From NCBI GenBank assembly GCA_945897955.1, contig CAMDGQ010000041.1:1-32990 (forward strand): a stretch of DNA of 32,990 nucleotides, read 5' to 3'. Both the position numbers and the translations under genes were made by a program. A model generated the notes under the pieces. It was not told the DNA's origin. It saw nothing but the letters and a program-made list of their open reading frames with translations, and did not search any database. This DNA is from Tepidiphilus sp. J10. Its GTDB lineage: Bacteria; Pseudomonadota; Gammaproteobacteria; Burkholderiales; Thiobacillaceae. This document shows, piece by piece, positions 1-8,298 of the stretch; position 1 is the stretch's first letter, and each line of letters starts with the position of its first letter.

Positions 1-136
1 GCTAGGTTTCGATGGCTGGGATTGATCGTCTGGCAGTCGGTTTTATAGGGAAAAACCTCAAGTTATGTCATTTGTATCCGTTACAGGCCACGTCCCTGTT
101 GGGATGTGTGTTTCCGACATATTCGAGGAGAAACAA

Positions 137-700
137 ATGACGCGAGCCCTTGATTCAAAACCTTTCATGCTGACTGCGGCCCTGTTTTTGGTTGCGCTGG
201 CTTTTCAATCTTCTTTGGCTCTGGCTGGTTTGCCGGCAGACATCGAGGCGAAAGCCGAGGTTTATAAAAAGAAGCTGGTTGATTGGGCGGCAAATCCCGT
301 CATCGTCAAGGCAGTCAAGGAGGCCAACGCCGCTGGTGGCGCAATTCCAGGCATGACGAACGGTAAATGGGATGAACTGGCGGAAACCGATCCTCTGGTC
401 AACGGTATGTTGGCAACCCCAGCCAGCAAACTGATCAAGCAGTGGGAGGCCGACAAGGCCATCAACAAACTGTTTGTCCGTGATGCCAAGGGCAATCTGG
501 TTGCCGGAAGTGGTAAGTCACTGATTTATAACGCATCTGCTCGGCCTCCCGTGAAAGAAGCCATGAAGGGCAAGCCGTGGAATGCGGATGAAATCAAGCC
601 GGATACAACAACCCAGATCAAGAGCGTACATGTGTCAGCACCGATTCTGGATGGCGGCAAGGTTATCGGTGTCATTCACACCGCATTAACCGCCGAATAG
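137..700 (+). CDS. Exported single-Cache (PDC-like) sensory domain protein
   Basis: This gene encodes 187 residues. The start at 137 is preferred over an in-frame ATG at 65 because GAGGAG lies just upstream and the protein then begins with a signal peptide (hydrophobic residues about 11-30, ending ALA). The mature part is one small domain with the pattern [15 protein letters not shown], then a region rich in small residues, then [15 protein letters not shown] near the C-terminus. That pattern is typical of single-Cache/PDC ligand-binding domains of bacterial receptors. There is no second membrane segment or signalling domain, so it should be a free periplasmic protein. A chemoreceptor gene begins 53 bp downstream on the same strand, so it may present a ligand to that receptor; this is inference. 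The fold assignment rests on motif resemblance only. Confidence 0.7.
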   Translation: MTRALDSKPFMLTAALFLVALAFQSSLALAGLPADIEAKAEVYKKKLVDWAANPVIVKAVKEANAAGGAIPGMTNGKWDELAETDPLVNGMLATPASKLIKQWEADKAINKLFVRDAKGNLVAGSGKSLIYNASARPPVKEAMKGKPWNADEIKPDTTTQIKSVHVSAPILDGGKVIGVIHTALTAE

Positions 701-753
701 TTGAATCCCGCGCGCCGCGCGAATTACACAAGAACACAAACGAGGAGACTGGC

Positions 754-2385
754 ATGAACAGCCTTGCCCGATTACGTGTTGGACCACGCCTTCAATTAGG
801 TTTTGGCATAGTTCTGGCACTCATGTTGTTCATGTTGCTCGTCGGATTGAGTCGTATGGCCATTATTCAGGCCAATCTGGAAGAAATTGTGCAGAACGAT
901 TACGCCCAGATAACTCAGCTCAACAAGATGCGGGATGCTGTTCGGTTTCGCGGCATCGCCCTTCGGGATGTGGTCTTGCAGGAGGATTTCTCATTCAAGC
1001 GCGAAGAGTCAAAACGCATGCGCGTGGCGCGCGAGGCTTATCAGAAGGCGGATGCCGCCTTGGCCAAATTAGTGGTGGATGCCGACAATCTGTCCATCCT
1101 GACCTCGATTCGCCAGAGCGAGGCAAAGTCTGCCGAACAGATCACTTTGGTCATGGATGCTTCGCTGTCCGAAGATAACGTCACCGCTCAGGCGTTGATC
1201 CGGGATCAGGTGCGCAACCAGCAGCAGGAACTGATCGACAAGCTGGATGCCATGCTGCTCAAGCTGGAAAAACACAGCCTGAGCATGTCAGAACAGGCAA
1301 GGTCAAGCTACGAGTCTGCACGGATATTGATGCTGATTCTGGGTTTGCTCGCTTTGGTTGCCGGCGTGCTTGTGGCCCTGATGCTTACACGCAGCCTGAC
1401 TGGCAGGCTTGATGGTGCGGTTCAGCTCGCCCATCGCATCACCAATGGCGACCTTAGCGGCCACGTTACCGACAACGGCGCCGATGAGGTCGCTCAGCTT
1501 CTGCGTTCATTGGATCAGATGAATCAGGCTTTATCCGGCATCATCGGCCAGGCCTCACAGGCTGCGCACCAGGTAACGGATTCCGCCGGGGAACAGTCTC
1601 GAACCATCCAGGAGGTCACCCGACTCACCGACAGCCAGACCGAACAAGTCATTCAGGTCAGTGCGGCCATGGAACAGATGGGGGTCTCAATTGCCGAAGT
1701 GGCGGCCGATTCGACGGAGGTTGCCAAGGCTGCGAATCAGGCGCGTGATGTGGCCCTGGAGGGCAACCAGAACATGCAGAAGAGCGTGGCCGCTACCGAA
1801 CGGATCGTGGAAAGTGTGGCCAAATCAAGCACTGCAATTGCCGAATTGAGTCAGCAGATCGAACGAATCTCCCAGGTTACCCAGGTAATCCGTGATATCG
1901 CCGATCAAACGAATCTGCTTGCGCTGAATGCGGCGATCGAGGCTGCTCGCGCAGGCGAACAGGGTCGCGGCTTTGCCGTAGTGGCTGACGAGGTTCGTAA
2001 ACTAGCCGAACGTACGGCTTCGAGTACCTTGTCGATTTCCGAGACGGTAGGCAGTGTCAGTAGCAAGACCAAGCAGGTGGTGGATGCCATGTCCAAGGTG
2101 AGTGCAGACGTCAACGACAACGCCGAGATCAGCATCATCACCCGCAAGTTGCTGGCGGATATTGTTTCCGCAGCCAGCGATGTAAACCGCTTGATTCTGC
2201 ACATTGCGGATGCAACCAAGGAACAAACCAACGCCAGCCACAGCACGGCGGTGGCAATGGAGAAAATCAGTCAAATCAGCGAAAGCAACGGCGCGCGAAT
2301 GCATCAGATTGGTTCCGCTGCAGCCAATCTGAGCAATATCGCAAATAGTCTGAGATCTTTGGTTGACCGCTTCCAGCTTCGTTAG
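754..2385 (+). CDS. Methyl-accepting chemotaxis protein with 4-helix-bundle-type periplasmic domain
   Basis: This 543-residue transmembrane chemoreceptor signals to CheA/CheW. TM1 spans about 13-33, a helical periplasmic domain about 35-188, TM2 about 190-212 and a HAMP domain about 213-265. The cytoplasmic coiled-coil domain has the highly conserved hairpin tip at about 380-420 ([19 protein letters not shown], then [18 protein letters not shown]). The periplasmic part resembles the 4HB_MCP type rather than a Cache domain. The C-terminus (DRFQLR) lacks the NWETF-like pentapeptide that tethers CheR/CheB. The start is supported by GAGGAG upstream. It is probably co-transcribed with the preceding exported Cache protein, which could supply ligand sensing. 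The ligand is unknown. Confidence 0.95.
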   Translation: MNSLARLRVGPRLQLGFGIVLALMLFMLLVGLSRMAIIQANLEEIVQNDYAQITQLNKMRDAVRFRGIALRDVVLQEDFSFKREESKRMRVAREAYQKADAALAKLVVDADNLSILTSIRQSEAKSAEQITLVMDASLSEDNVTAQALIRDQVRNQQQELIDKLDAMLLKLEKHSLSMSEQARSSYESARILMLILGLLALVAGVLVALMLTRSLTGRLDGAVQLAHRITNGDLSGHVTDNGADEVAQLLRSLDQMNQALSGIIGQASQAAHQVTDSAGEQSRTIQEVTRLTDSQTEQVIQVSAAMEQMGVSIAEVAADSTEVAKAANQARDVALEGNQNMQKSVAATERIVESVAKSSTAIAELSQQIERISQVTQVIRDIADQTNLLALNAAIEAARAGEQGRGFAVVADEVRKLAERTASSTLSISETVGSVSSKTKQVVDAMSKVSADVNDNAEISIITRKLLADIVSAASDVNRLILHIADATKEQTNASHSTAVAMEKISQISESNGARMHQIGSAAANLSNIANSLRSLVDRFQLR

Positions 2386-2434
2386 CTGCGCTCCGGCTCG
2401 CGGAAGCGGGTTGTTCTTGGGGGCTATTGAGCGG

Positions 2435-2472
2435 TTTGCTGAGGCCTTTATAAATGGCATTGATTCAGCAAA
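2435..2472. repeat. Small inverted repeat between convergent genes
   Basis: Eight-base arms TTTGCTGA (2435-2442) and TCAGCAAA (2465-2472) flank a 22-base loop in the gap between two convergent genes. No U-tract follows on either strand, so an intrinsic terminator is not supported. It may be a weak bidirectional stop or chance. Confidence 0.25.
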
Positions 2473-2480
2473 GTTGCAGA

Positions 2481-3353
2481 TTAATGGCCCCCGCCAGCTA
2501 CTTGGGTCAAAGTGTCATGAATGATGCCGGGTGCTTCAACAATGCGCATGAAACTGCCCATGCCGACGTTGGGCCAACCCAACGCGATACGGAAGCGTGC
2601 AAAAAGATGTCCCGCCTTGTTGTTCACCACATAGATTTCATAGGGTAGCGCTGCTATGTTTTCGGCTCCCGCTGTTTTGACCCACCAACCTTCGCCTTCC
2701 TTCGGGTCATTCATCGCAACACCGAACACGGCGATTTTCTTGTCCGGCATGATGATTTCGTAAACTTTGCTGGTCTTGCCCAAACCTCGCGCCAGATTGT
2801 CCTGAATGGCTTTGACGGCATCTTCAAACGCCAGATGTTCCATCAAAATATTCTTATCCGATTCGAAGCCCTCCATGCCAAACATGTATTGATAGTCAGC
2901 CAGATCCTTGCGATCCACCTCGCCGCCGAACGGATTGCCTGCGCCGAGCGCCTTGTTCAACTTGGCTTGTGTTGCCTTGACGCTTTTCTCAGCCAGTGGA
3001 AATTGCTTGCGGAAGTAGGCACGCAACCAGTACTCCAGGTTCATGTAGGAAACGGAGCCATCCGATTTGACACCGATACGGATTGGCGCTCCAACGATGC
3101 TGGCCCCGCCAAGTTTGCGCACTGTTTCAAGCAGGCCCTTATCGGTCACCACCAGAACACCATAGCCGTTCAAACCGGATGGCATGTACTTGCCTACGAC
3201 ACTAAAGCCGGCTTTGGTGAGCTTGGATTCAACCTGAGACAGGGCCGTTTGAACCTCGCCAGCAGCAACCTTGCTGCCCTGGAAATACGGGGACAGCGCC
3301 CATGACATCTGTGCAAATCCGCACAGGAAAAGGGCGAAAAGAAATTTCCGCAT
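2481..3353 (-). CDS. Exported hypothetical protein with two similar DUF302-like halves
   Basis: This gene encodes 290 residues. The second ATG (3353) is chosen over 3365 because GGAG lies six bases upstream of it and the protein then starts directly with a signal peptide (cleavage near SWA-LSP, about residue 20). I do not recognise a named family with certainty. The two halves look related: each has an amphipathic helix, a strand ending in a Met-Pro (KYMP / EIIMP), a region rich in V, G and K, an AP-I or LPYEI strand and then an aromatic segment (EYWLRAYF / HLFARFRIALG). This resembles a duplicated DUF302-type fold. No catalytic motif, TM segment or lipobox is visible. It lies downstream of an OmpP1/FadL porin gene on the same strand, separated by a hairpin terminator. 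A periplasmic or secreted location is inferred. Confidence 0.6.
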   Translation of the reverse strand: MRKFLFALFLCGFAQMSWALSPYFQGSKVAAGEVQTALSQVESKLTKAGFSVVGKYMPSGLNGYGVLVVTDKGLLETVRKLGGASIVGAPIRIGVKSDGSVSYMNLEYWLRAYFRKQFPLAEKSVKATQAKLNKALGAGNPFGGEVDRKDLADYQYMFGMEGFESDKNILMEHLAFEDAVKAIQDNLARGLGKTSKVYEIIMPDKKIAVFGVAMNDPKEGEGWWVKTAGAENIAALPYEIYVVNNKAGHLFARFRIALGWPNVGMGSFMRIVEAPGIIHDTLTQVAGGGH

Positions 3354-3377
3354 TTTGCGCTCCATTGAAACATCAAT

Positions 3378-3409
3378 AAAAAAGGGCCGGAGATTTTAAT
3401 CTCCAGCCC
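3378..3409 (-). terminator. Intrinsic terminator after the FadL-family gene
   Basis: On the minus strand a stem GGGC-(mismatch)-GGAGATT pairs with its complement around a tiny loop and is followed by six T. It lies 21 bp past the stop of the porin gene. It also ends only about 24 bases before the ATG of the next same-strand gene, so partial read-through may feed that gene. Confidence 0.8.
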
Positions 3410-3430
3410 GAGCATTTTAAGCTTTTCGAC

Positions 3431-4810
3431 TTAGAAGCGCTTGCTGTACATCAATTGCCAGCTGGTTTGGCTGTGGTCAACCGCTACAGCCGCTGTTGGC
3501 GGTACCGCTGCACCTGGGTTGGTCTGCGAAACATTGCTGGCGTAGGAAAGCGCAAAGTTCAAATCAGATGCGTCACTCAAGGCGTAACCCAAGCCGACTG
3601 TATAGTGCGCTTCTTCAATGGCTGGGAAGAGTGCATTAAGCGTAGAGCTGGGGATGGGGTTATCAGAAATGTTAACGCCCAGTCGGACTGTCAACGGGCT
3701 ATTCAGCTTGTATGACAACCCCAAGGAAAATACCGTCTGGTCATCCCAATTCTGGGGCATCGCGAAATCGACTGTTCCACTACACACGGTAGCGGGACCG
3801 CACATTCCTGCTGGGCCAGAACCAGCACTTGTATATGACATTTTGAAGCTCTGCATAACATCTGCCCAGCCAATATGCTTGACATCTGCAGCAATCATCA
3901 AGCTTGGTGTCGCCTGCACAGAAATGCCCAAGCCATAGGTTTCAGGCCATTGGAAATCGCGCACGGTGATCATGCCGCTATCCGAAAAACCGCCGAATGC
4001 GGTCATGGAAGAGCCAGAAGAACTGGTTTCCATGTCATTCAAGCTTGTTTTGCTATGGTAAGTGCCGCCGATTGTGACTGAAGGGTTGATTTTATAAGTA
4101 AAGCCAAGTTTCCCGGCCAGGCCGGTGGCTTTTGCTTTTCCTGTGTAATCGCTTCTGTCGGAGAAATCAATTCGAGCCCAAGGGGCTGCCGCCAATCCTG
4201 GCAAAGCGGCAAAAAGTGTGCCGGACCCAGCGGTTACCATGCTGCCCAACTGAGCGCCTGATGCTGCCATCTTCAAATCCATCATGGCCCATACATAATC
4301 AATCGAACCGCCAATGCTCAAGTTCGGGCTTACATCATATGCAAGAGGAAAAATCAGTCGCCCAACACCTAGTTCGGAGCGTACAGGCGAGCCAGAGCCA
4401 GCTGCAAGAAATGTGGTTTCATCGTAGTCTGTACCCATGCCTCCCTGCGCCAACATGGCAACTCCGTAAGTCAGCGGGCCGTTCTTTCTGGTCCAGCCAA
4501 TAGCAGGCATGTAATAAGCATCACCCGAAGACGCTGCCGTCGCACCAGTACATGGTGCACTAGCGCAAGTAGAAGTTACATCCGGCCCCAACATGCCGAT
4601 GGCAATATCCAGACGGTTACCTTGTTTCATCAATCCTAAAGTAGCGGGGTTATTCATGGTAGCCGCATTGCCATTGTCATAGGCCATTGAAGCACCACCC
4701 ATACCGGTAGCAATCGGACCGTAACCTTCCAGGTTCATGCCATTGGTGGCATATACGGAACTTGCAAAGCCGATGGCTGTAAGAGCGAGCAGTAATTGGG
4801 TCTTGCGCAT
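3431..4810 (-). CDS. OmpP1/FadL/TodX-family outer-membrane transporter
   Basis: This gene encodes 459 residues. It has a cleavable signal peptide (cleavage near YA-TNG, about 22), then the N-terminal family signature: an Asn/Gly-rich start (TNGMNLEGYGPIATGMGG) and AATMNNPATLGLM. These correspond to the FadL N-terminal hatch and first strands. The rest alternates Gly/Ser/aromatic strands expected of a 14-stranded barrel, and the chain ends in Phe (YSKRF), the usual outer-membrane insertion signal. FadL-type proteins pass long-chain fatty acids or other hydrophobic compounds across the outer membrane; the substrate here cannot be named. GAGGGGAAACAC before the ATG supports the start. It ends at an intrinsic terminator and is separated from the upstream sulfur-transfer operon by another, so it is probably its own transcription unit. 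Confidence 0.9.
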   Translation of the reverse strand: MRKTQLLLALTAIGFASSVYATNGMNLEGYGPIATGMGGASMAYDNGNAATMNNPATLGLMKQGNRLDIAIGMLGPDVTSTCASAPCTGATAASSGDAYYMPAIGWTRKNGPLTYGVAMLAQGGMGTDYDETTFLAAGSGSPVRSELGVGRLIFPLAYDVSPNLSIGGSIDYVWAMMDLKMAASGAQLGSMVTAGSGTLFAALPGLAAAPWARIDFSDRSDYTGKAKATGLAGKLGFTYKINPSVTIGGTYHSKTSLNDMETSSSGSSMTAFGGFSDSGMITVRDFQWPETYGLGISVQATPSLMIAADVKHIGWADVMQSFKMSYTSAGSGPAGMCGPATVCSGTVDFAMPQNWDDQTVFSLGLSYKLNSPLTVRLGVNISDNPIPSSTLNALFPAIEEAHYTVGLGYALSDASDLNFALSYASNVSQTNPGAAVPPTAAVAVDHSQTSWQLMYSKRF

Positions 4811-4957
4811 GTGTTTCCCCTCGAAAACGGTGTGATTGGTGTGGCAACGTGTTAACAGCGGTCAGGATGGTAATCAGGCCCATCCTCCATCGCAAGGAAT
4901 AACCTGCGTGGCAAGCCTCGATACATAAAAAAAGTAACTTGTTTTGCGCTTGATCAT

Positions 4958-4982
4958 AAAAAAAGCCACCCTGAGGTGGCTT
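4958..4982 (-). terminator. Intrinsic terminator of the rhodanese–tusA–dsrE operon
   Basis: On the minus strand AAGCCACC pairs perfectly with GGTGGCTT around a four-base loop and runs straight into a tract of seven T. It is 23 bp past the DsrE-family stop codon. Confidence 0.88.
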
Positions 4983-5005
4983 AATCAAGGTGTATACCCC
5001 CTGAC

Positions 5006-5518
5006 CTATATATACAAGCAGATGTCCGTTTCGCCGGCAAACTCGAAGAACGTGGCAGCGCCACCATACTCGACGCCATCAATGAATTCGCTGTGATCAA
5101 AACCAAACAACTCGACAGTCATCTGACAGGCAATGAACTTGACTTCTGCTTCCTGGCACAGTTCGCGCAGTTCAGGAATGCTGGCCACCCCATTATTTTT
5201 GATGGTCTGCTTCATCAAGACAGTGGCCAGAGATTCATATCCGGGTACCAATGACTGGATCGCATTCGGCATGTTCCATGTAATTCCACGGAACCACTTC
5301 GGGCCAAACGGCATTTTCATTGGCATGCCAGGGTTGCCCAAGGGGCTAACCTTGAGGCCGGAAAGATCCTTGCGCAGCATCTGCAGGCCGTAGAAGGTAA
5401 AGAAAATCTGGGTTTCATAACCCAAGGCGGCAGCTGTAGAAGCCAATATGAACGGGGGATATGCCCAGTCCAGCGTGCCTTTGGTTGCGATGATCGCCAT
5501 CTTTTTTTGATCGTCCAT
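5006..5518 (-). CDS. dsrE2: DsrE/DsrF/DrsH-like sulfur-transfer protein (DsrE2-type)
   Basis: This gene encodes 170 residues. It opens with KKMAIIATKGTLDWAYPPFILASTAAALG, the Rossmann-like first strand and helix of the DsrE superfamily. It has the family Cys near the end of a strand (Cys131 in FIACQMTVELFG) with further Cys at 121 and 167. A long apolar insert (about 55-100) is typical of DsrE2 proteins, which are peripheral or membrane associated. These proteins carry sulfur as a persulfide on the conserved Cys and exchange it with TusA. The genes directly upstream on the same strand are tusA and a rhodanese, an arrangement known from sulfur oxidisers. GAGAGGTGG upstream supports the start, and a terminator follows. 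The subtype assignment rests on length and context. Confidence 0.88.
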   Translation of the reverse strand: MDDQKKMAIIATKGTLDWAYPPFILASTAAALGYETQIFFTFYGLQMLRKDLSGLKVSPLGNPGMPMKMPFGPKWFRGITWNMPNAIQSLVPGYESLATVLMKQTIKNNGVASIPELRELCQEAEVKFIACQMTVELFGFDHSEFIDGVEYGGAATFFEFAGETDICLYI

Positions 5519-5582
5519 CAGACCACCTCTCGAATCTTGCGGTTTATGACAACACCTGATGCGAATTCACGTTGTGAGGAGC

Positions 5583-5810
5583 TTATTTCTTCTTGATGAA
5601 GAAGGTGTATTCGCTGCCTGCTTCGGCGGAAGCCAGAAGTTCGTTGCCGGTTTGCTTGGCGAAAGCGGCAAAGTCTTTCACTGAACCCGGGTCGGTCGAG
5701 ACCACTTTCAGGACTTGACCGCTGGTGCAGTCGTTCAACGCCTTCTTGCAGCGCAGGATGGGCAACGGGCAATTCAGTCCGCGTGCGTCGAGTTCTTTAT
5801 CAAAATCCAT
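5583..5810 (-). CDS. tusA: TusA-family sulfur carrier protein
   Basis: This small protein (75 residues) has the TusA signature LDARGLNCPLPILRCKKAL: the CPxP motif with the sulfur-accepting Cys14 at the start of helix 1. A short beta-alpha-beta-alpha-beta domain ends in FFIKKK. TusA carries persulfide sulfur between rhodaneses and DsrE-type or Hdr-type partners in the cytoplasm. AAGGAG sits seven bases before the ATG. It lies between a rhodanese gene and a DsrE2-type gene in one minus-strand operon, which fits dissimilatory sulfur trafficking better than tRNA thiolation alone. The role choice is inference. Confidence 0.95.
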   Translation of the reverse strand: MDFDKELDARGLNCPLPILRCKKALNDCTSGQVLKVVSTDPGSVKDFAAFAKQTGNELLASAEAGSEYTFFIKKK

Positions 5811-5918
5811 AATTGCTCCTTCACAAAATCAGCAAATGCTAAAAAAGACGGCGTAATTTACCTGTGTTGCAGTGGGATTGCAACGACATGAGAAGCCGTG
5901 AAAGTGGTCTGGCGATAT

Positions 5919-6245
5919 TCAGGACAAGGCGGATAGAGGCTTGCCTGACCGTGCCCAAGCCATGATGCCGCCCGAGAGGTTGTGCATGTTTTCGAAGCCC
6001 TTGGCTGCCATGAATGCACATGCCTGAGCAGAACGAGCGCCTGAGTTGCAATATATGACGACGGGTTTGTTTTGCGGAATATCGGCTGCGCGAAGTGGCA
6101 GCAAGTGCAAAGGGATGTGAATGGCACCATCGATTACGCCACGAGATACTTCTCCTTCCGTACGCACATCGATTAGGTGAATCTGGCTCTTGCCAGCTTC
6201 CAGTGCGTCTACATCCAGTTCCTTGATGTTGTACATGCCAAACAT
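5919..6245 (-). CDS. Single-domain rhodanese-like sulfurtransferase
   Basis: This gene encodes 108 residues in a single rhodanese fold without signal peptide. The CH2A-like motif IHLIDVRTEGE is at about 22-32. The active-site loop CNSGARS (66-72) follows the strand KPVVIY, and GGIMAWARSGKPLS closes the domain. The catalytic Cys66 should form a persulfide that is passed to TusA, encoded 108 bp downstream. AGGAG upstream of the first ATG supports the start. It is the first gene of a three-gene operon (rhodanese, tusA, dsrE2) with a plausible sigma-70 promoter about 40 bp upstream. Confidence 0.92.
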   Translation of the reverse strand: MFGMYNIKELDVDALEAGKSQIHLIDVRTEGEVSRGVIDGAIHIPLHLLPLRAADIPQNKPVVIYCNSGARSAQACAFMAAKGFENMHNLSGGIMAWARSGKPLSALS

Positions 6246-6281
6246 GGAGAGTCTCCTGAGAATTCAATATTAGACATGGCT

Positions 6282-6310
6282 AATTTACGCTTTTTTCCCT
6301 TTTTTATCAA
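6282..6310 (-). promoter_or_regulatory. Candidate sigma-70 promoter of the sulfur-transfer operon
   Basis: On the minus strand TTGATA (-35, five of six consensus bases) is followed after exactly 17 bases by TAAATT (-10, four of six). Transcription would start near 6275, about 30 bases before the rhodanese ATG. This is a motif call only. Confidence 0.45.
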
Positions 6311-6460
6311 GCACCTTGCTACACAAGCTAAGGTTGTTGTGTTATCCCTGACTCGGTCGCCGGGCACCTTCCTCGTCTGTGAAAAGCAATCGGGATCCCG
6401 GCGTACCGTTTGTTACGAATACGGTTAGCTGCTGAAGCATTGCCACGCAATCGGGTCGAT

Positions 6461-7789
6461 TCAATGCTCCGCTGGCGCACTGATCCTTGGGGGGGCGGGG
6501 TTATTCTTGTGCGGCGTGTGAGGGTGCCAGCCAACTACCGCCAGCATGACCATGAAGCCGATGATGTAGGCAAAAGCGACATGCCAGCCATGGCGCAGCC
6601 ATGCGCCGACCGAGCGCGCTTCGGGGAACAGGTTGGACAATGCGACACCGGCCGATGAGCCGAACCAGATCATCGATCCGCCAAATCCGACGGCATAAGC
6701 CAGCATGCCCCAGTCGTAGCCACCCTGGGTCAGCGCCAGCGCAGTCAGCGGTATATTGTCGAACACGGCGGAGATGAAGCCGAGGCCGAAGGCGGTTTGC
6801 CAGGAGGCGGCGGGAAGCTGTTCCACCGGCATCATCGAGGCGCACAGCACCAGCGAGAGCAGAAAGATGCTGCCCTTCAGGGCGTCAGGCAACAGGCTCC
6901 ACTCCGGCTTGCGCAGCGGTGTTGCCGCGAACAGAGCGATCCAGACTGCGGCGCCGATGAACGGGAAGGCATCCGCCATTTCAGGAAAGCCGGTGTTGAT
7001 AACGATGTTGGTGGCGATGGCTGCGACAAGAATGAAGGCAACCACGCCGATGCGCGGCCAGTCGACACGGGCATTCGGAGAGGCATCCTTCTGAATCGGA
7101 GCGTAAGCCGCCTGCTGCCTGGCGGCGATGATGCCGAAAGCGAACAGCGCCACGATGGCTGCGACATAAGCATGCACTACGTCGAGCGGGCTGACGCCAT
7201 CGATCCACATCATCGTGGTGGTGGTATCACCGACCACCGAGCCGGAGCCGCCTGCGTTGGATGCCGCGACGATGGCTGCCAGGTAGCCGATATGCACACG
7301 ACGCTTGAATACGCTGGCGGCGACCGTGCCGCCAATCAGCGCGGCAGCAATGTTGTCGAGGAAGGACGACAGAACGAACACCATCACCAGCAGCACGAAA
7401 CCGCCCTTCCAGTCGTCCGGGAGAAAGCGCGGCAGCACCTCGGGCACATGACTGTCTTCGAAGTGCCTGGCCAGTATCGCGAAACCGAGCAGCAGGCCGA
7501 GCAGATTTGCGATGATCACCCATTCATGCGCCAGGTGGCTGCCCAAACCGGTCAGTCCGGCGACGCCGTGAAACCCGGTGAACCCCAGTTTGTAGAGCAC
7601 GATGGCGCCAAGCCCGGTCAATGCGACCTGGAGCGTGTAGTGGTGAAACAGCGCCACGCCCAACAGGGTGGCGGCGAACAGAATGAATTCGACCGGGATG
7701 CCGAACACTTCGATGCCGGCGGCGGCGGCGTAAGCGGGCAGGGAGATGAACAAACCGGAAATAGCCCAGAGCAGAGGGAATAATTTCAT
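6461..7789 (-). CDS. NhaD/ArsB-like ion transporter superfamily membrane protein (putative Na+/H+ antiporter)
   Basis: This 442-residue integral membrane protein has about 11-12 hydrophobic segments and an N-terminal signal-like helix. It has two inverted-repeat signature segments of the ion-transporter superfamily: SSFLDNIAAALIGG (first half), followed by SNAGGSGSVVGDTTTTMMW, and AVFDNIPLTALAL (second half), followed by GFGGSMIWFGSSAGVALSN. The paired DN and small-residue/Thr-rich hairpins resemble NhaD and related citrate/arsenite carriers. An Na+/H+ antiport role is the more likely reading, but the substrate is not proven by sequence. It is last in the minus-strand run rnfABCDGEH–usp–this gene, only 14 bp after the stress-protein gene. 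It could therefore belong to the nif-linked Rnf transcription unit and recycle Na+ for it. Confidence 0.8.
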   Translation of the reverse strand: MKLFPLLWAISGLFISLPAYAAAAGIEVFGIPVEFILFAATLLGVALFHHYTLQVALTGLGAIVLYKLGFTGFHGVAGLTGLGSHLAHEWVIIANLLGLLLGFAILARHFEDSHVPEVLPRFLPDDWKGGFVLLVMVFVLSSFLDNIAAALIGGTVAASVFKRRVHIGYLAAIVAASNAGGSGSVVGDTTTTMMWIDGVSPLDVVHAYVAAIVALFAFGIIAARQQAAYAPIQKDASPNARVDWPRIGVVAFILVAAIATNIVINTGFPEMADAFPFIGAAVWIALFAATPLRKPEWSLLPDALKGSIFLLSLVLCASMMPVEQLPAASWQTAFGLGFISAVFDNIPLTALALTQGGYDWGMLAYAVGFGGSMIWFGSSAGVALSNLFPEARSVGAWLRHGWHVAFAYIIGFMVMLAVVGWHPHTPHKNNPAPPRISAPAEH

Positions 7790-7803
7790 GGGGAGCGGTT
7801 GAG

Positions 7804-8232
7804 TTATTTGACCAGCGTGACGGGAAGCCGGGTCAGGTGCAGCACCTTGTGGGCGATCGAACCCATAAGCAGATCGCCGATCGAGCTGAGACCGCGACTG
7901 CCCATGACAATCTGGACGCAGCCGAGTTGCTCGGCGAGGCGCACCAAAGTTGGCGCAATATCACCCTGCAGGGAGTGGGTTTCGAAACCGATTCCGGCTT
8001 GCCGGAGGATATCGCAGGCCGGGGCAAGTGCGGCCTGTGCCCATTCCTGCTCCATTCTGGCCAGCTCGTCGGGCTTGATCATGCGACGCACCATCCAGTC
8101 GTCGCCGGGAGGTTGCACGTTGACCAGATGCACCTCCTTGTTCTCGATCTGGCCAACAAGATGGGCGACATGGCGAGCAGCGCGGGCCGAACACTCCGAG
8201 CCATCGACGGGGAGCAGGATTTTGCAGGTCAT
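7804..8232 (-). CDS. UspA-family universal stress protein
   Basis: From the ATG at 8232 this encodes 142 residues starting MTCKILLPVDGSECS, the usual UspA first strand. An in-frame ATG at 8265 would add 11 residues with no homology support, and neither start has a clear Shine-Dalgarno. The C-terminal half has GSRGLSSIGDLLMGSIAHKV, which fits the ATP-binding G-2X-G-9X-G(S/T) motif, and ends with the typical LPVTLVK strand. UspA proteins are small cytoplasmic nucleotide-binding dimers induced under stress; the target is unknown. It lies between rnfH and the NhaD-like transporter on one strand with short gaps, so co-expression with the Rnf complex is likely. Confidence 0.9.
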   Translation of the reverse strand: MTCKILLPVDGSECSARAARHVAHLVGQIENKEVHLVNVQPPGDDWMVRRMIKPDELARMEQEWAQAALAPACDILRQAGIGFETHSLQGDIAPTLVRLAEQLGCVQIVMGSRGLSSIGDLLMGSIAHKVLHLTRLPVTLVK

Positions 8233-8298
8233 GGATTTGATCTGGTTGGACGCGATGGGCGGCATGATAAGCGGGCCCGGCGGAGGACGGACATGGAT

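Noticed and set aside
65-136. Earlier start for the Cache protein
   Set aside because: No ribosome site is present, and it would bury the signal peptide; the ATG at 137 has GAGGAG and begins the export signal.
700-753. GC-rich hairpin between the Cache and chemoreceptor genes as a terminator
   Set aside because: The GCGCGC run is short and self-overlapping, with no T-tract on the plus strand.
6311-6460. Possible riboswitch or RNA element between the rhodanese gene and the transporter gene
   Set aside because: Small hairpins are present but none fits a known riboswitch core, and the segment lies downstream of the transporter stop codon.
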